From positions 1,860,001-1,924,000 of the forward strand of contig CP044131.1 in assembly GCA_008727115.1 (NCBI GenBank): a DNA stretch of 64,000 bases, in the 5' to 3' direction. The notes beneath the pieces are model-generated. The model was given only the letters and a program-made list of their open reading frames with translations, did no database searches and had not been told where the DNA came from. Origin of the DNA: Comamonas testosteroni. GTDB lineage: Bacteria; Pseudomonadota; Gammaproteobacteria; Burkholderiales; Burkholderiaceae_C. Positions 8,735 through 19,123 of this stretch are shown here, in pieces (the first letter of the stretch is position 1; every line of letters starts with the position of its first letter). Made by a program: the position numbers and the translations under genes.

Positions 8735-10804
8735 TTGACTCAATTGCAGCAGGCGGTGGCCCAGGTTTTTGCGCCCGATGGTGCGCTTTCATTGGCCGAG
8801 CCTGCATTTCGGCCACGAGCGGGACAGACGCGCATGGCACTCGCTGTGGCGCAGGCCATAGAGGATGCAGATGTCTTGGTCGTAGAGGCAGGAACAGGTG
8901 TCGGCAAGACCTATGCCTATCTGGTGCCGGCCCTGCTCAGTGGGCAGCGTGTACTGGTGTCCACTGCAACCAAGGCCCTGCAGGATCAATTGTTTGCACG
9001 AGATCTACCGCGACTGGTGCATGGTCTGGGGCTACCACTGCGCATGGCTCGCCTAAAGGGGCGCTCTTCTTATCTTTGCATTGAGCGGCTGGAGCGTGTA
9101 CGACAAGGCAGAGCCGCGCCACAGGATCCGCAGGTGTTGCGCGTGGTTGCAGATGTGGAGCGTTGGGCTCGGGTGACAGCGACGGGCGATATGGGGGAGT
9201 TGACGGCCCTTGATGAGCGCTCTGCTGCCGTGCCGCTGGTTACGTCGACCAAGGACAACTGTCTGGGATCAGACTGTCCGCACTGGCAGGGCTGCCATGT
9301 CAATCGTGCGCGTCAACAGGCGCTGGAGGCGGACGTGGTGGTCATCAATCATCACTTATTGTTTGCCGATCTGGATGTGCGTGATAGCGGTATGGCCCAT
9401 CTTTTGCCCAGTACCGGAGTGGTGGTGGTGGATGAGGCACACCAGCTCAACGACATCGGCGTGCAGTTTGCGGGTGAGGCGCTGTCCAGTCAGCAGTTGG
9501 TGGCCTATGCACGAGATACCCTGAGACTGACGCAGGAGCACGCACGCGGTATGGCCGACTGGCTGGTGCTCTGCGCCACGCTGGAGCAAGCCATACGTGA
9601 GTTGCGACTTCAGGCAGGGTCTCGCCCTCAGGAAGGGCGCTTGTCCTGGCAAGCAGTGACTCCACAGGGGCTGGATGCCGTGAAATGGCGTGCGGCGCTG
9701 GTGCGATTGGGGCAAAGTCTGCGAGCTTTGCTGATCGCTTTGTCTGGTCTTGACGGTGCAGCGGCCGAACTGCAGCGCTTGTATGAGCGTGGTGCCGAGT
9801 TGCTGGCGAGATTGGCGCGCTTTGCTGCTGCGGCAGATGATGAGTGCGTGCGCTGGTTGGAGGTGGGGGCGCAGCACCTGCGCATGCTGGAGTCGCCCTT
9901 GTCCATCGCACGAATTATGCAGCAGAGGCTTTTGCAGCGCAGGCTGGATGAAGAGCTCGAGACTGAAAGAGAAAATCTTGTATCAGCCAGTAAAAAGGCA
10001 TGGATTTTTACGTCTGCAACGCTTGGCAATGATGAGCAGCTGACCTGGTTTACCGAAGCCTGTGGTTTGCGTGGGGCCCAGGTTTTGCAGGTGGAAAGTC
10101 CCTTCGACTATCAGCGTCAGGCGGGCGTTTATGTGCCTCAGCCTTTTGTAGCTGCAGGCAGTGCCCAGCATAGTCAGCAGGTGGCTCAACTGGTGCTGGA
10201 TGCTGCTCAGGGTATAGGTGGCCGTACTTTGGTGTTGACCACCACGCTCAGGGCGCTGCATGCCATTGCACATTCATTACGCGAGCGCCTTGGGCTGTTT
10301 GCCGACCTGGATGTACTGGTCCAGGGAGAGGCTCCCAAGCTGGCACTGGTCCAGCGCTTCATGGCGGCAGGGGCGAGCCGTGGCAGTCATCAGCGAGGAG
10401 CCATCCTCATCGCTTCGGCTACTTTTTGGGAAGGGGTGGATCTGCCTGGTGATGTGCTTCAACTGGTCGTGATCGACAAGCTGCCTTTTCCCCCTCCGGA
10501 TGACCCATTGGTAGAGGCAAGGTCACGTTTGCTGGAGAGCGTAGGGCGAGCAGCGTTTCACGACTACATGCTGCCGGAGGCAGCTCTGGCCCTCAAGCAA
10601 GGAGCGGGGCGCCTGATCCGCAGCGAGGAGGACCGAGGCGTATTGGTGATCTGCGACAGTCGCCTGGTCACCAAGGCTTATGGGGCACAGTTGATGGCTG
10701 CCTTGCCCCCCATGAGGTGGCTGGAAGGTGCGGCAGAGTTTGAGGCTGCCCTGGATCAACTTGCGCATCCCGCAGGTGATGACAAGGCCGTAGCGGATGC
10801 CTGA
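8735..10804 (+). CDS. ATP-dependent DNA helicase, YoaA/DinG (XPD-like) family
   Basis: Superfamily 2 helicase of the iron-sulfur XPD/DinG type. Walker A is AGTGVGKT near residue 50 and the DEAH box is VVVVDEAHQL. Four cysteines suited to a 4Fe-4S cluster occur in SYLCIERL and in DNCLGSDCPHWQGC. The C-terminal motor domain has ASATFWEGVDLPGD and QGAGRLIRS. At 689 residues it fits YoaA-like enzymes that act on damaged or blocked replication forks. The start is TTG at 8735 with GAGAAGG about 10 bases upstream; the nearby ATG and GTG codons are out of frame. It converges on bamD with a shared terminator. Confidence 0.92.
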   Translation: MTQLQQAVAQVFAPDGALSLAEPAFRPRAGQTRMALAVAQAIEDADVLVVEAGTGVGKTYAYLVPALLSGQRVLVSTATKALQDQLFARDLPRLVHGLGLPLRMARLKGRSSYLCIERLERVRQGRAAPQDPQVLRVVADVERWARVTATGDMGELTALDERSAAVPLVTSTKDNCLGSDCPHWQGCHVNRARQQALEADVVVINHHLLFADLDVRDSGMAHLLPSTGVVVVDEAHQLNDIGVQFAGEALSSQQLVAYARDTLRLTQEHARGMADWLVLCATLEQAIRELRLQAGSRPQEGRLSWQAVTPQGLDAVKWRAALVRLGQSLRALLIALSGLDGAAAELQRLYERGAELLARLARFAAAADDECVRWLEVGAQHLRMLESPLSIARIMQQRLLQRRLDEELETERENLVSASKKAWIFTSATLGNDEQLTWFTEACGLRGAQVLQVESPFDYQRQAGVYVPQPFVAAGSAQHSQQVAQLVLDAAQGIGGRTLVLTTTLRALHAIAHSLRERLGLFADLDVLVQGEAPKLALVQRFMAAGASRGSHQRGAILIASATFWEGVDLPGDVLQLVVIDKLPFPPPDDPLVEARSRLLESVGRAAFHDYMLPEAALALKQGAGRLIRSEEDRGVLVICDSRLVTKAYGAQLMAALPPMRWLEGAAEFEAALDQLAHPAGDDKAVADA

Positions 10805-10826
10805 GCAATTGCATTGAGGTGGAAAT

Positions 10827-10855
10827 AAAAAAGACACGTCATGCGTGTCTTTTTT
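10827..10855. terminator. Bidirectional terminator between helicase gene and bamD
   Basis: A-run plus GACACG pairs with CGTGTC plus T-run around a 5-base loop. It is symmetric, so it can end transcription from both converging genes. Confidence 0.9.
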
Positions 10856-10873
10856 AGGAAATGGCTGATGCTC

Positions 10874-11689
10874 TTACCAGAGCTTCCACCAGGATTCCTT
10901 TTTCTTCTCGACGCTCTGCTCAGCATTGGAGCCGTAGCTGTTTTCCAAGACGCGCTGGGCATCGTCGCGCAGCTGGGTCATGCCTAGCGCATCGTAAGAC
11001 TTGACCAGAATCACCATGGCTTCACGCACGGCAGGCACGTTCTGGTAGTCCTTGATGGCCGTCTGAGAGCGGGCGATGGCCGCTACATAAGCACCGCGGC
11101 TGTAGTAGTACTTGGCCACATGAACCTCGTACTGGGCCAGCGAGTTCACGATGTACTGCATGCGGTCACGCGCATCCGGCGTGTACTTGGAATCAGGAAA
11201 GCGTGTGACCAGCTCGCGAAAGGATTCGAAGGAGTCCTTGGCGGCCTTCTGATCACGCTCGGACAGGTCCTGGCGGGTCAGCCAGCCGAACATGCCCAGG
11301 TTGTCATTGAAGTTGACCAGCCCCTTGAGATAGAGAGCGTAGTCCATGGCAGGGCTGGCTGGATGCAGCTTGGTGAAGCGATCCAGCGTGGCCAGGGCCT
11401 GTACTTTTTCGCTGGCCTTGTACTGAGCGTAGGCTTTTTCCAGCTGAGCCTGTTGCGCCAAAGGCGTGCCGGCAGCACGGCCTTCAAGCTTTTCGAACAA
11501 AGGCACAGCCTTGTCGTAGGCGCCAGAGGAAGACTCATCTCGCGCTTCGGTGTAGATGCGCTCGGGTGTCCATTTGGCCGTCGGGTCGTCCTTGGTGCTG
11601 GAGCATCCCGCCAAAGTGGCGGCGACTAACACGGCAGGGACAAGAGTCAAGGAGATACGCGGCATGGTGGACAGTTTTCTGGCAATCAT
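10874..11689 (-). CDS. bamD: Outer membrane assembly lipoprotein BamD
   Basis: Lipoprotein subunit of the BAM complex, which inserts beta-barrel proteins into the outer membrane. A lipoprotein signal ends in ATLAGC near residue 29. The mature part holds TPR-like repeats: YTEARDESSSGAYDKAVPLFEKLE, then SEKVQALATLDRFTKLHPASPA with YALYLKGL, then a segment ending in FPDSKYTPDA. I chose the ATG at 11689 because it gives a basic n-region (MIARKLSTMPR); the ATG at 11665 is also possible and neither has a clear ribosome site. The open frame runs much further upstream, but that part is antisense to dnaE. It diverges from dnaE. Confidence 0.92.
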   Translation of the reverse strand: MIARKLSTMPRISLTLVPAVLVAATLAGCSSTKDDPTAKWTPERIYTEARDESSSGAYDKAVPLFEKLEGRAAGTPLAQQAQLEKAYAQYKASEKVQALATLDRFTKLHPASPAMDYALYLKGLVNFNDNLGMFGWLTRQDLSERDQKAAKDSFESFRELVTRFPDSKYTPDARDRMQYIVNSLAQYEVHVAKYYYSRGAYVAAIARSQTAIKDYQNVPAVREAMVILVKSYDALGMTQLRDDAQRVLENSYGSNAEQSVEKKKESWWKLW

Positions 11690-11902
11690 TAGCGGTAGGG
11701 GGCAGCAAGGCCCGGCGCAAGTGCTGGCAATGGGCAAACCCACACGATACACCACAAGGCAACACCTTCCTGGAAAAGATCGACGCATTGTAATGGGCTG
11801 CTGCACTGCGCCGCTGGGTCGCAGGGGTCTTTGCACGCCAGTACGGTGAAGAGAGAGGCATTGAGAGCGCAGGGATGACGTGCTCTTTCTACAATAGCGC
11901 CC

Positions 11903-14900
11903 ATGTTTGTCCATCTGCGCCTGCACACCGAATTTTCCGTTGTTGACGGAACCACCCGCGTCAATGCCATGATCAAGGCTGCCGCCGAAGACGGGCAGGT
12001 GGCGATGGCCATCACTGACTTCAACAACCTGTTTGGCGGTATCAAGTTTTATCGGGAAGGTCGTTCCAAGGGCGTCAAGCCCGTGCTGGGTGCAGAGATT
12101 GTGTTGGAAGGGGTGGGCGATGCACCTCCCTCGCGCATCATCGTGCTGGTGCAGAGCAAGCAGGGCTACCACAATATTGCCGAGCTGCTGGCCCGAGGCT
12201 GGACGCGCAATGTGGTGCGCGATCAGGCACAGCACAAATGGGAGTGGCTGCAGGAGCTGGGCGAGGGACTGATCGTGCTGTCGGGCGCGCAGGCGGGGCC
12301 TGTGGGTATTGCACTGACCCGAGGGGACGAAAAAGGCGCGGCTGAGATTGCCCAGCGCCTGGCCACCATGTTCCCGCATCGCTTCTATATCGAGTTGCAG
12401 CGCTGCGGTCGCGCCGATGATGAAGCGCATGTGACGGCTGCCGTCAAGCTGGCCAGCCGCCTGAATCTGCCCGTGGTGGCCACCCACCCCATCCAGTTCT
12501 TCAAGCCCGACGACTATGAGTCGCACGAAGCGCGGGTCTGCATTGCCGAAGGTGAAATCCTGGGTAATGCCAAGCGGGTGCGCAAATTCACGCGCGATCA
12601 GCACTTCAAGACTGCTGCCGAGATGGAACAGCTGTTTGCCGACATTCCCAGCGCCATCGAAAACACGGTGGAAATCGCCCGCCGCTGCAGCCTGACGCTG
12701 GTGCTGGGCAATCCGCAACTGCCCAACTTTCCTGTGCCCGATGGCATGACCATGGACGAGTTCTTCCGCCATGAGTCCTACCACGGCCTGGACGAGCGTC
12801 TGGCTCACCTGTATCCCGACCAAGCCAAACGCGAGGCTGAGCGTCCACGCTATGTGGAGCGTCTGGAGTTCGAGCTGAACACCATCATGCAGATGGGTTT
12901 CCCAGGCTACTTCCTGATCGTGTCGGACTTTATTAAATGGGCCAAGGGCAATGGCTGCCCGGTGGGCCCGGGTCGGGGCTCGGGCGCTGGCTCGCTGGTG
13001 GCCTATGTGCTGAAGGTGACCGACCTTGATCCTCTGGAATACAACCTGCTGTTCGAGCGTTTTCTGAATCCAGAGCGCGTGTCCATGCCTGACTTTGACG
13101 TGGACTTCTGCCAGCAAAACCGCGACCGCGTGATCGAGTACGTCAAGCAGCGCTATGGCCGCGATGCAGTGAGCCAGATTGCGACCTTCGGCACCATGGC
13201 GGCGCGCGCTGCCATTCGTGACGTGGGCCGTGTGCTGGACATGAGCTATACCTTCTGCGACGGTATCTCCAAGCTGATTCCGAACAAGCCGGGTTTGCAC
13301 GTCACGCTCAAGTACCCGCCCAACCCGCCCAAGGAAGGTGACAAATACACCTATGCCATCAAGGAGGAGCCGATTCTGGCCGAGCGCATCGAGCGTGAGG
13401 AAGACGTCAAGACCTTGATCGAAATGGCACAAAGCCTGGAAGGCATGACCCGCAACATCGGCATGCACGCCGGTGGCGTGGTGATTGCGCCGGGCAAGCT
13501 GGCCGATTTCTGTCCGCTCTATCAGCAGCCCGGCAGCACCTCGGCCGTGGCCATGTATGACAAGGATGACGTGGAACTGGTCGGCCTGGTGAAGTTCGAC
13601 TTCTTGGGTCTGGCCACGCTGACGATTCTGGAAATTGCGCGTGAATTCATCATGAAGCGCCACAAGGGCCAGGAGAACTTCGCTTTCGAGAACATTCCGC
13701 TGGACGACTACCCGACCTATAAGCTGTTCCAGGAAGGCAAGACCGAAGCTGTCTTCCAGTTTGAATCACGCGGCATGCAGCAGATGCTCAAGGAAGCCAG
13801 GCCTTCGCGTCTGGAAGACCTGATTGCCCTGAACGCCTTGTACCGTCCCGGCCCCATGGACCTGATTCCCACCTTTATTGCCCGTAAGCACGGAGATGAG
13901 GTCGTGGAGTACCCGCACCCGCTGGTCGAGCCTGTGCTGGCCGAGACCTACGGCATCATGGTCTATCAGGAGCAGGTGATGCAGACCGCCCAGGTGCTGG
14001 GCGGTTACTCACTGGGCGGCGCCGACTTGCTGCGCCGCGCCATGGGCAAGAAAAAAGTCGAGGAAATGGCCAAGCACCGGATGATCTTCCGGGAGGGCGC
14101 GGCCAAGAATGGGCTGTCCGAGGAAAAGGCTGATGAAGTCTTTGACTTGATGGAGAAGTTCGCGGGCTACGGCTTCAACAAGTCGCACGCCGCTGCTTAT
14201 TCGCTGCTGGCCTATCACACAGGCTGGCTCAAGGTCCACTACACGGCCGAGTTCTACTGCGGCAATATGACCGTGGAAATGGACAACACCGACAAGCTCA
14301 AGGTGTTGTACGAGGATGCGCTCAAGATGGGCATCACCTTCGAGATGCCCGATGTGAACCGCGGCGTGTACCGCTTTGAGCCGGTGACCGACAAAGTCAT
14401 TCGCTATGGGCTTGGAGCCATCAAGGGCACCGGGCAGGCTGCTATCGAAGCCATCGTAGATGCGCGCAATGGTGTGGGCACCGGTCCTAATGGTCATGAG
14501 TCCGGCCCGTTCAAGAGCCTGTTTGATTTCTGCCTGCGCGTGGATCGCAGCAAACTCAACAAGCGCACCGTCGAAGCCTTGATCAAGGGGGGGGCGTTCG
14601 ACAACATCGACATGAATCGTGCTTCGTTGATGGCGACGCTGGACACGGCCTTTGGCTTTGCTGCCACGTCGATTGCGAATGCCGATCAAGGCGGCCTGTT
14701 CGACATGATGGGCGACGATGCGCTGGGCTCCAGCACCGCTGAGCCGCCCATGGCCGATGTGCTGCCCTGGGGCGTGAAGGAAAAGCTGATGCTGGAGAAG
14801 ACGGCCATCGGCTTCTATCTGACCGGGCATCTGTTTGACGAGGTGGAAACCGAGGTGCGCCGCTTTGTGCGCACACCGATTGGCGAGATGCGCGACAGTC

Positions 14901-15436
14901 GTGAGCCGCAGACCATGGCAGGCATCATCAGTGGCCTGCGTACCATCAATGGCCAGCGCGGCAAGCTCAGCATTTTTTCGTTGGACGATAAATCGGCCTC
15001 GATTGAGGCTTCCATTGACGAAAAAACCATGGCGGCTTGTGCCGATGTGCTCAAGGAGGACGAGTTTGTCGTCGTCTCGGGTCGTCTGCAGCCCGATCGC
15101 TTCAGTGGCGGCCTGCGCATGAAGGTGCAGCAGATGTGGAGCCTGGCCGATGCGCGCTGCCGCTTTGCCCGCTATCTGCAAGTCAGTGTGGGCGATCAAA
15201 TGCCCGATGTGCCCGCGCTGCTGCGCCAGTTCCCGGCCAAGGTGGAAGAAACCGAGAGCGGCAATACCCATCACGGCGTCAAGGTGCGCCTGGATCTGAT
15301 TTGCAAGGACGAGCGTGGTTCGGCCAGCTGTGAGCTGGCGCTGGGCGAGGGCAGCCGCTTCTACCCCTCCGATGCTGCACTGGCAGCCTGGTATGGCTCT
15401 GCCGGAACAGGCCAGGTCAAAGTGGTCTATGAGTAA
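11903..15436 (+). CDS. dnaE: DNA polymerase III alpha subunit
   Basis: Catalytic subunit of the replicative polymerase. The start MFVHLRLHTEFSVVDG opens the N-terminal PHP domain. The palm motif PDFDVDFCQQNRDRVI carries the catalytic aspartates. GPGRGSGAGSLVAYVL and FAGYGFNKSHAAAYS are further family signatures. A C-terminal OB-fold and tau-binding region follows. At 1177 residues it is full length. It is divergent from bamD across about 210 bases and is followed by a GC-rich hairpin without a T-run at 15442-15465. Confidence 0.98.
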   Translation: MFVHLRLHTEFSVVDGTTRVNAMIKAAAEDGQVAMAITDFNNLFGGIKFYREGRSKGVKPVLGAEIVLEGVGDAPPSRIIVLVQSKQGYHNIAELLARGWTRNVVRDQAQHKWEWLQELGEGLIVLSGAQAGPVGIALTRGDEKGAAEIAQRLATMFPHRFYIELQRCGRADDEAHVTAAVKLASRLNLPVVATHPIQFFKPDDYESHEARVCIAEGEILGNAKRVRKFTRDQHFKTAAEMEQLFADIPSAIENTVEIARRCSLTLVLGNPQLPNFPVPDGMTMDEFFRHESYHGLDERLAHLYPDQAKREAERPRYVERLEFELNTIMQMGFPGYFLIVSDFIKWAKGNGCPVGPGRGSGAGSLVAYVLKVTDLDPLEYNLLFERFLNPERVSMPDFDVDFCQQNRDRVIEYVKQRYGRDAVSQIATFGTMAARAAIRDVGRVLDMSYTFCDGISKLIPNKPGLHVTLKYPPNPPKEGDKYTYAIKEEPILAERIEREEDVKTLIEMAQSLEGMTRNIGMHAGGVVIAPGKLADFCPLYQQPGSTSAVAMYDKDDVELVGLVKFDFLGLATLTILEIAREFIMKRHKGQENFAFENIPLDDYPTYKLFQEGKTEAVFQFESRGMQQMLKEARPSRLEDLIALNALYRPGPMDLIPTFIARKHGDEVVEYPHPLVEPVLAETYGIMVYQEQVMQTAQVLGGYSLGGADLLRRAMGKKKVEEMAKHRMIFREGAAKNGLSEEKADEVFDLMEKFAGYGFNKSHAAAYSLLAYHTGWLKVHYTAEFYCGNMTVEMDNTDKLKVLYEDALKMGITFEMPDVNRGVYRFEPVTDKVIRYGLGAIKGTGQAAIEAIVDARNGVGTGPNGHESGPFKSLFDFCLRVDRSKLNKRTVEALIKGGAFDNIDMNRASLMATLDTAFGFAATSIANADQGGLFDMMGDDALGSSTAEPPMADVLPWGVKEKLMLEKTAIGFYLTGHLFDEVETEVRRFVRTPIGEMRDSREPQTMAGIISGLRTINGQRGKLSIFSLDDKSASIEASIDEKTMAACADVLKEDEFVVVSGRLQPDRFSGGLRMKVQQMWSLADARCRFARYLQVSVGDQMPDVPALLRQFPAKVEETESGNTHHGVKVRLDLICKDERGSASCELALGEGSRFYPSDAALAAWYGSAGTGQVKVVYE

Positions 15437-15441
15437 GAAAC

Positions 15442-15465
15442 AGGCAGGTGCACGTGCGCCTGCCT
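15442..15465 (+). other. GC-rich hairpin after dnaE
   Basis: AGGCAGGTGC and GCGCCTGCCT pair at 9 of 10 positions around ACGT. There is no T-run, so it is a weak candidate terminator or 3' mRNA-stabilising stem. The remaining bases up to clpS hold a TTGATAGCG...GCTGGCTATG segment like the dispersed repeats and no gene. Confidence 0.5.
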
Positions 15466-15649
15466 ATGGCGCCTGCTTGTTCTCAAAATGTCAGAAACTG
15501 GCATGAGTTTTTGATAGCGCTTTGCGCTTGCTGGCTATGGGTTTTCCATGGATTTCCCTTGGTTTCTTGGATTTTGCTTCCGGCTGCCTTGAAATCCCTA
15601 ACAATGCTATGCATATGCCAGCGAAAAAACATGGCAACGGCTCGATAGA

Positions 15650-16015
15650 ATGGATTTCATGGCTACCCAATCCCCATCAATTCCCCCGGTCTCACCCGTG
15701 ATCAGTACGCCTGACGGTGGTGATTCTCTGGTGCTGGAGCGCCGCCGTCAGCGCCTTGCGCCGCCGCGCATGTACCAGGTCGTGATGCTCAATGATGACT
15801 TCACGCCCATGGAGTTCGTGATTGCCGTGCTGCAGGAGCTGTTCGGCAAGGACCGCGAATCGGCCACCCAAATCATGCTCAAGATTCATCTGGATGGCCG
15901 CGGTGTCTGCGGCGTCTACAGTCAGGATGTGGCAGCGACCAAGGTCGAGCAGGTACTGCAGGCGGCTCAAAAAGCCGGTCATCCGCTGCAGGCTACATTC
16001 GAGCCTGTTGAATAA
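15650..16015 (+). CDS. clpS: ATP-dependent Clp protease adaptor ClpS
   Basis: ClpS binds the ClpA N-domain and delivers N-degron substrates to ClpAP. The core reads [21 protein letters not shown], containing the usual YxVxLxNDDxTPMEFV pattern for Leu/Phe/Trp/Tyr N-termini. VMLNDD and the C-terminal [11 protein letters not shown] helix are conserved. It has 121 residues (118 if the second ATG, at 15659, is used). TAGAAT directly overlaps the first ATG; if this is the -10 box, translation would begin at 15659 on a nearly leaderless mRNA. It is followed by clpA, the usual order. Confidence 0.95.
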   Translation: MDFMATQSPSIPPVSPVISTPDGGDSLVLERRRQRLAPPRMYQVVMLNDDFTPMEFVIAVLQELFGKDRESATQIMLKIHLDGRGVCGVYSQDVAATKVEQVLQAAQKAGHPLQATFEPVE

Positions 16016-16079
16016 ACACAGCTCGCCCTCAGATTAGTTAGCAGAGAAGTTAACCCAAGCAAGCCGAAAGGAGTCGCAC

Positions 16080-18398
16080 ATGATCGCTCAAGAACTGGAA
16101 GTCAGCTTGCACATGGCGTTTGTCGAGGCCCGGCAGCAGCGCCACGAGTTCATCACCGTGGAGCATTTGCTGCTGGCGCTGCTGGACAACCCCAGTGCAG
16201 CCGAGGTGCTGCGCGCGTGCGCGGCCAATATCGACGACCTGCGTTCATCGCTGTCCAACTTCATCAAGGACAACACCCCGCAGGTCGATGGCACGGAAGA
16301 GGTGGACACGCAACCCACGCTGGGTTTCCAGCGTGTGATTCAGCGCGCCATCATGCATGTGCAGTCCACCGGCAACGGCAAGAAAGAGGTGACGGGCGCG
16401 AATGTGCTTGTGGCCATCTTCGGGGAAAAGGATTCTCATGCCGTGTACTACCTGCACCAGCAGGGCGTGACACGTCTGGACGTGGTCAACTACATCGCCC
16501 ATGGCATCAAGAAGGGCGAGCCGCCCGAGCCTGCAAAAGCCGAATCTTCTGCGGAAGGGGAAGAGGGTGGTGGTGGCGAGCGCAACGAAAAGGCGTCGCC
16601 GCTGGAGCAGTTCACGCTCAATCTGAACGTGGCTGCCAAGGAAGGCAAGATCGATCCGCTGATCGGGCGCGAATACGAAGTCGAGCGCACCATCCAGATC
16701 CTCTGCCGCCGCCGCAAGAACAACCCGCTGCTGGTGGGTGAGGCCGGTGTGGGCAAGACGGCGATTGCCGAAGGCCTGGCCTGGCGCATCACCGAAGGCA
16801 CGGTGCCCGATGTGCTCAAGGACGGCATTGTCTATTCGCTGGACATGGGTGCGCTGCTGGCCGGCACCAAGTACCGTGGTGATTTCGAGCAGCGCCTGAA
16901 AGGCGTGCTCAAGTCGCTCAAGGACAAGCCGCACGCCATCCTGTTCATCGACGAAATCCACACGCTGATCGGTGCCGGTGCGGCATCCGGCGGCACGCTG
17001 GATGCGTCCAACCTCTTGAAGCCCGCGCTGTCGAGCGGCCAGCTGCGCTGCATTGGTGCGACCACGTTCACGGAATACCGTGGCATCTTCGAAAAAGACG
17101 CGGCCCTGTCGCGCCGTTTCCAGAAGGTGGATGTGGTCGAGCCTACCGTGCAGGAGACCGTGGATATCCTGAAGGGCCTGAAGTCGCGCTTCGAAGAGCA
17201 CCACGCCATCAAGTACGAGCAGGAAGCTCTGCAGGCTGCTGCCGAGCTGTCGGCCAAGTACATCAACGACCGCCACCTGCCCGACAAGGCGATTGACGTG
17301 ATCGACGAAGCCGGTGCGGCCCAGCGCATTGCCCCCGAGGACAAGCGCAAGGACACCATCGGCAAGGCTGAAATCGAAGCCATCGTGGCCAAGATTGCAC
17401 GCATTCCGCCTGCCAACGTTTCCAACGACGACCGCAGCAAGCTGCAGACGCTGGAGCGTGACTTAAAGAGCGTGGTCTTTGGTCAAGACAAGGCGCTGGA
17501 AGTGCTGGCTTCGGCCGTCAAGATGGCGCGCTCGGGTCTGGGCAAGCCGGACAAGCCGATTGGCTCCTTCCTGTTCTCCGGCCCTACGGGCGTGGGCAAG
17601 ACGGAAGCAGCCAAGCAGCTGGCTTACATCCTGGGTGTGGACCTGATCCGCTTCGACATGTCCGAGTACATGGAGCGCCATGCGGTGTCGCGCCTGATTG
17701 GTGCGCCTCCCGGCTACGTGGGCTTTGACCAGGGCGGTCTGCTGACCGAGGCTGTGACCAAGAAGCCGCATTCGGTGCTGCTGCTCGACGAGATCGAGAA
17801 GGCGCATCCGGACATCTTCAACGTGCTGCTGCAGGTCATGGACCACGGCACGCTGACCGACAACAACGGGCGCAAGGCCGACTTCCGCAACGTGATCATC
17901 ATCATGACCACCAACGCGGGTGCCGAGACCATGAACAAGGCCACCATCGGTTTCACCAACCCCCGCGAGGCCGGTGACGAAATGGGCGACATCAAGCGTC
18001 TGTTCACGCCCGAGTTCCGCAACCGTCTGGACTCCATCGTCAGCTTCAAGGCACTCGACGAGCAGGTCATCCTGCGCGTGGTCGACAAGTTCCTGCTGCA
18101 ACTGGAGCAGCAACTGGCCGAGAAGAAGGTGGAAGTCACCTTCACCGATGGTCTGCGCAAGCATCTGGCCAAGAAGGGCTTTGATCCGCTGATGGGTGCT
18201 CGCCCCATGCAGCGCCTGATTCAGGACACCATCCGCCGCTCGCTGGCCGATGAGCTGCTGTTCGGTCGCCTGACCGATGGCGGACGCCTGGAGGTCGACT
18301 GGGACGAGGCGGGTAACGATGGCAAAGGTGATGTCAAGCTCACCATTACCGAGCTGCCCAAGGATGCGGCCAAGGCCGAGCCCGCTGTTGCTGAATAA
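16080..18398 (+). CDS. clpA: ATP-dependent Clp protease ATP-binding subunit ClpA
   Basis: AAA+ unfoldase that feeds proteins into ClpP. An N-domain (residues 1-145) starts [14 protein letters not shown] and is followed by an acidic Gly-rich linker ([11 protein letters not shown]). The first ATPase domain has GEAGVGKT and [13 protein letters not shown], the second has GPTGVGKT and [14 protein letters not shown]. The ribosome site AAAGGAG sits 8 bases before the ATG. At 772 residues it is full length. It is 64 bases after clpS and ends in a strong terminator. Confidence 0.97.
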   Translation: MIAQELEVSLHMAFVEARQQRHEFITVEHLLLALLDNPSAAEVLRACAANIDDLRSSLSNFIKDNTPQVDGTEEVDTQPTLGFQRVIQRAIMHVQSTGNGKKEVTGANVLVAIFGEKDSHAVYYLHQQGVTRLDVVNYIAHGIKKGEPPEPAKAESSAEGEEGGGGERNEKASPLEQFTLNLNVAAKEGKIDPLIGREYEVERTIQILCRRRKNNPLLVGEAGVGKTAIAEGLAWRITEGTVPDVLKDGIVYSLDMGALLAGTKYRGDFEQRLKGVLKSLKDKPHAILFIDEIHTLIGAGAASGGTLDASNLLKPALSSGQLRCIGATTFTEYRGIFEKDAALSRRFQKVDVVEPTVQETVDILKGLKSRFEEHHAIKYEQEALQAAAELSAKYINDRHLPDKAIDVIDEAGAAQRIAPEDKRKDTIGKAEIEAIVAKIARIPPANVSNDDRSKLQTLERDLKSVVFGQDKALEVLASAVKMARSGLGKPDKPIGSFLFSGPTGVGKTEAAKQLAYILGVDLIRFDMSEYMERHAVSRLIGAPPGYVGFDQGGLLTEAVTKKPHSVLLLDEIEKAHPDIFNVLLQVMDHGTLTDNNGRKADFRNVIIIMTTNAGAETMNKATIGFTNPREAGDEMGDIKRLFTPEFRNRLDSIVSFKALDEQVILRVVDKFLLQLEQQLAEKKVEVTFTDGLRKHLAKKGFDPLMGARPMQRLIQDTIRRSLADELLFGRLTDGGRLEVDWDEAGNDGKGDVKLTITELPKDAAKAEPAVAE

Positions 18399-18410
18399 GC
18401 AGCGCTGAAC

Positions 18411-18450
18411 AGAAAAAGCCGACAGTTTTGCGACTGTCGGCTTTTTCTTT
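18411..18450 (+). terminator. clpA terminator
   Basis: A 16-bp stem (AGAAAAAGCCGACAGT with ACTGTCGGCTTTTTCT) closes on a 6-base loop and runs into T-rich sequence. Its A/T symmetry lets it work in either direction. Confidence 0.92.
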
Positions 18451-18462
18451 AGGTGCTTGCTA

Positions 18463-18550
18463 ATTGATAGCTGTCTGTGCTTGGTTTGCTTGAGTTTCAG
18501 ATGCTTTTGATGCTGAATCTCAAGCAGATCAGGCGCAAGCTGCTATCAAT
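18463..18550. repeat. Nested palindromic element between clpA and the RegA-type gene
   Basis: An outer perfect pair, ATTGATAGC (18463-18471) and GCTATCAAT (18542-18550), encloses an inner pair, TGCTTGAGTTTCAG (18487-18500) and CTGAATCTCAAGCA (18513-18526), which matches at 13 of 14 positions. The whole 88-base element could fold as a cruciform or a two-step hairpin. It lies between two converging genes and contains no gene. Confidence 0.7.
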
Positions 18551-18571
18551 GTATTCATGCAGCCTGATGGT

Positions 18572-19108
18572 TTACTTCACCTGGCGCTTTTCCAGCTTGC
18601 GTGCCAGTGTGCGGCGATGCATGCCCAGGCGGCGTGCGGCCTCGGAGATGTTGAAACCGGACTCGGCCAGAGTCTCGTGGATATGCTCCCATTCCAGCGT
18701 CTTGATTGACGTGGTCTGGCTGCTGACTTCCACATCGGTGCGGCCTTCGACGCGGCCAAAGGCGGCTTCGATGTCATCCGTGTTGGAGGGTTTGGCGAGG
18801 TAGTGGCAGGCCCCCAGCTTGACGGCCTCTACGGCGGTGGCAATGCTGGCGTAGCCGGTGAGCACCACAATCAGCGCTTCGGGGTTTTGCTGGTGCAGCA
18901 TCTGCACGCAGTTCAGGCCGGAGGCATTGCCAGCGAGCTTGAGGTCCATGACTGCGTACTGGGGCTGCTGCAAGGTCAGCAGTTGCTGCACCTCTTCGCC
19001 GCTGGTGGCGTGCAATACGCGGTAGCCGCGGCGCTCGAACGAGCGCTTGAGCGTGCGCGCAAAGGCCGCGTCATCTTCAACCAGTAGCAGTAAACGATCT
19101 TCTTCCAT
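18572..19108 (-). CDS. Redox response regulator, RegA/PrrA/ActR family
   Basis: Transcription factor of a two-component pair. The receiver domain (residues 1-125) has the acidic pair in LLVEDD, the phospho-acceptor Asp in YAVMDLKLAG, TGYASIATA and the LAKP lysine. A short linker leads to a Fis-type helix-turn-helix at the C terminus (NISEAARRLGMHRRTLARKLEKR), the compact RegA/PrrA/ActR arrangement. At 178 residues it matches the family. It lies 15 bases downstream of the cognate kinase and shares the block with SURF1 and the cyo oxidase genes, as expected for a regulator of respiration. Confidence 0.9.
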   Translation of the reverse strand: MEEDRLLLLVEDDAAFARTLKRSFERRGYRVLHATSGEEVQQLLTLQQPQYAVMDLKLAGNASGLNCVQMLHQQNPEALIVVLTGYASIATAVEAVKLGACHYLAKPSNTDDIEAAFGRVEGRTDVEVSSQTTSIKTLEWEHIHETLAESGFNISEAARRLGMHRRTLARKLEKRQVK

Positions 19109-19123
19109 GCAAACAACAATGCG

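Noticed and set aside
10874..13663. A 929-residue minus-strand open frame
   Set aside because: Only its last part (from 11689) is bamD. The rest runs antisense to dnaE and has the His/Gln-rich look of a shadow frame.
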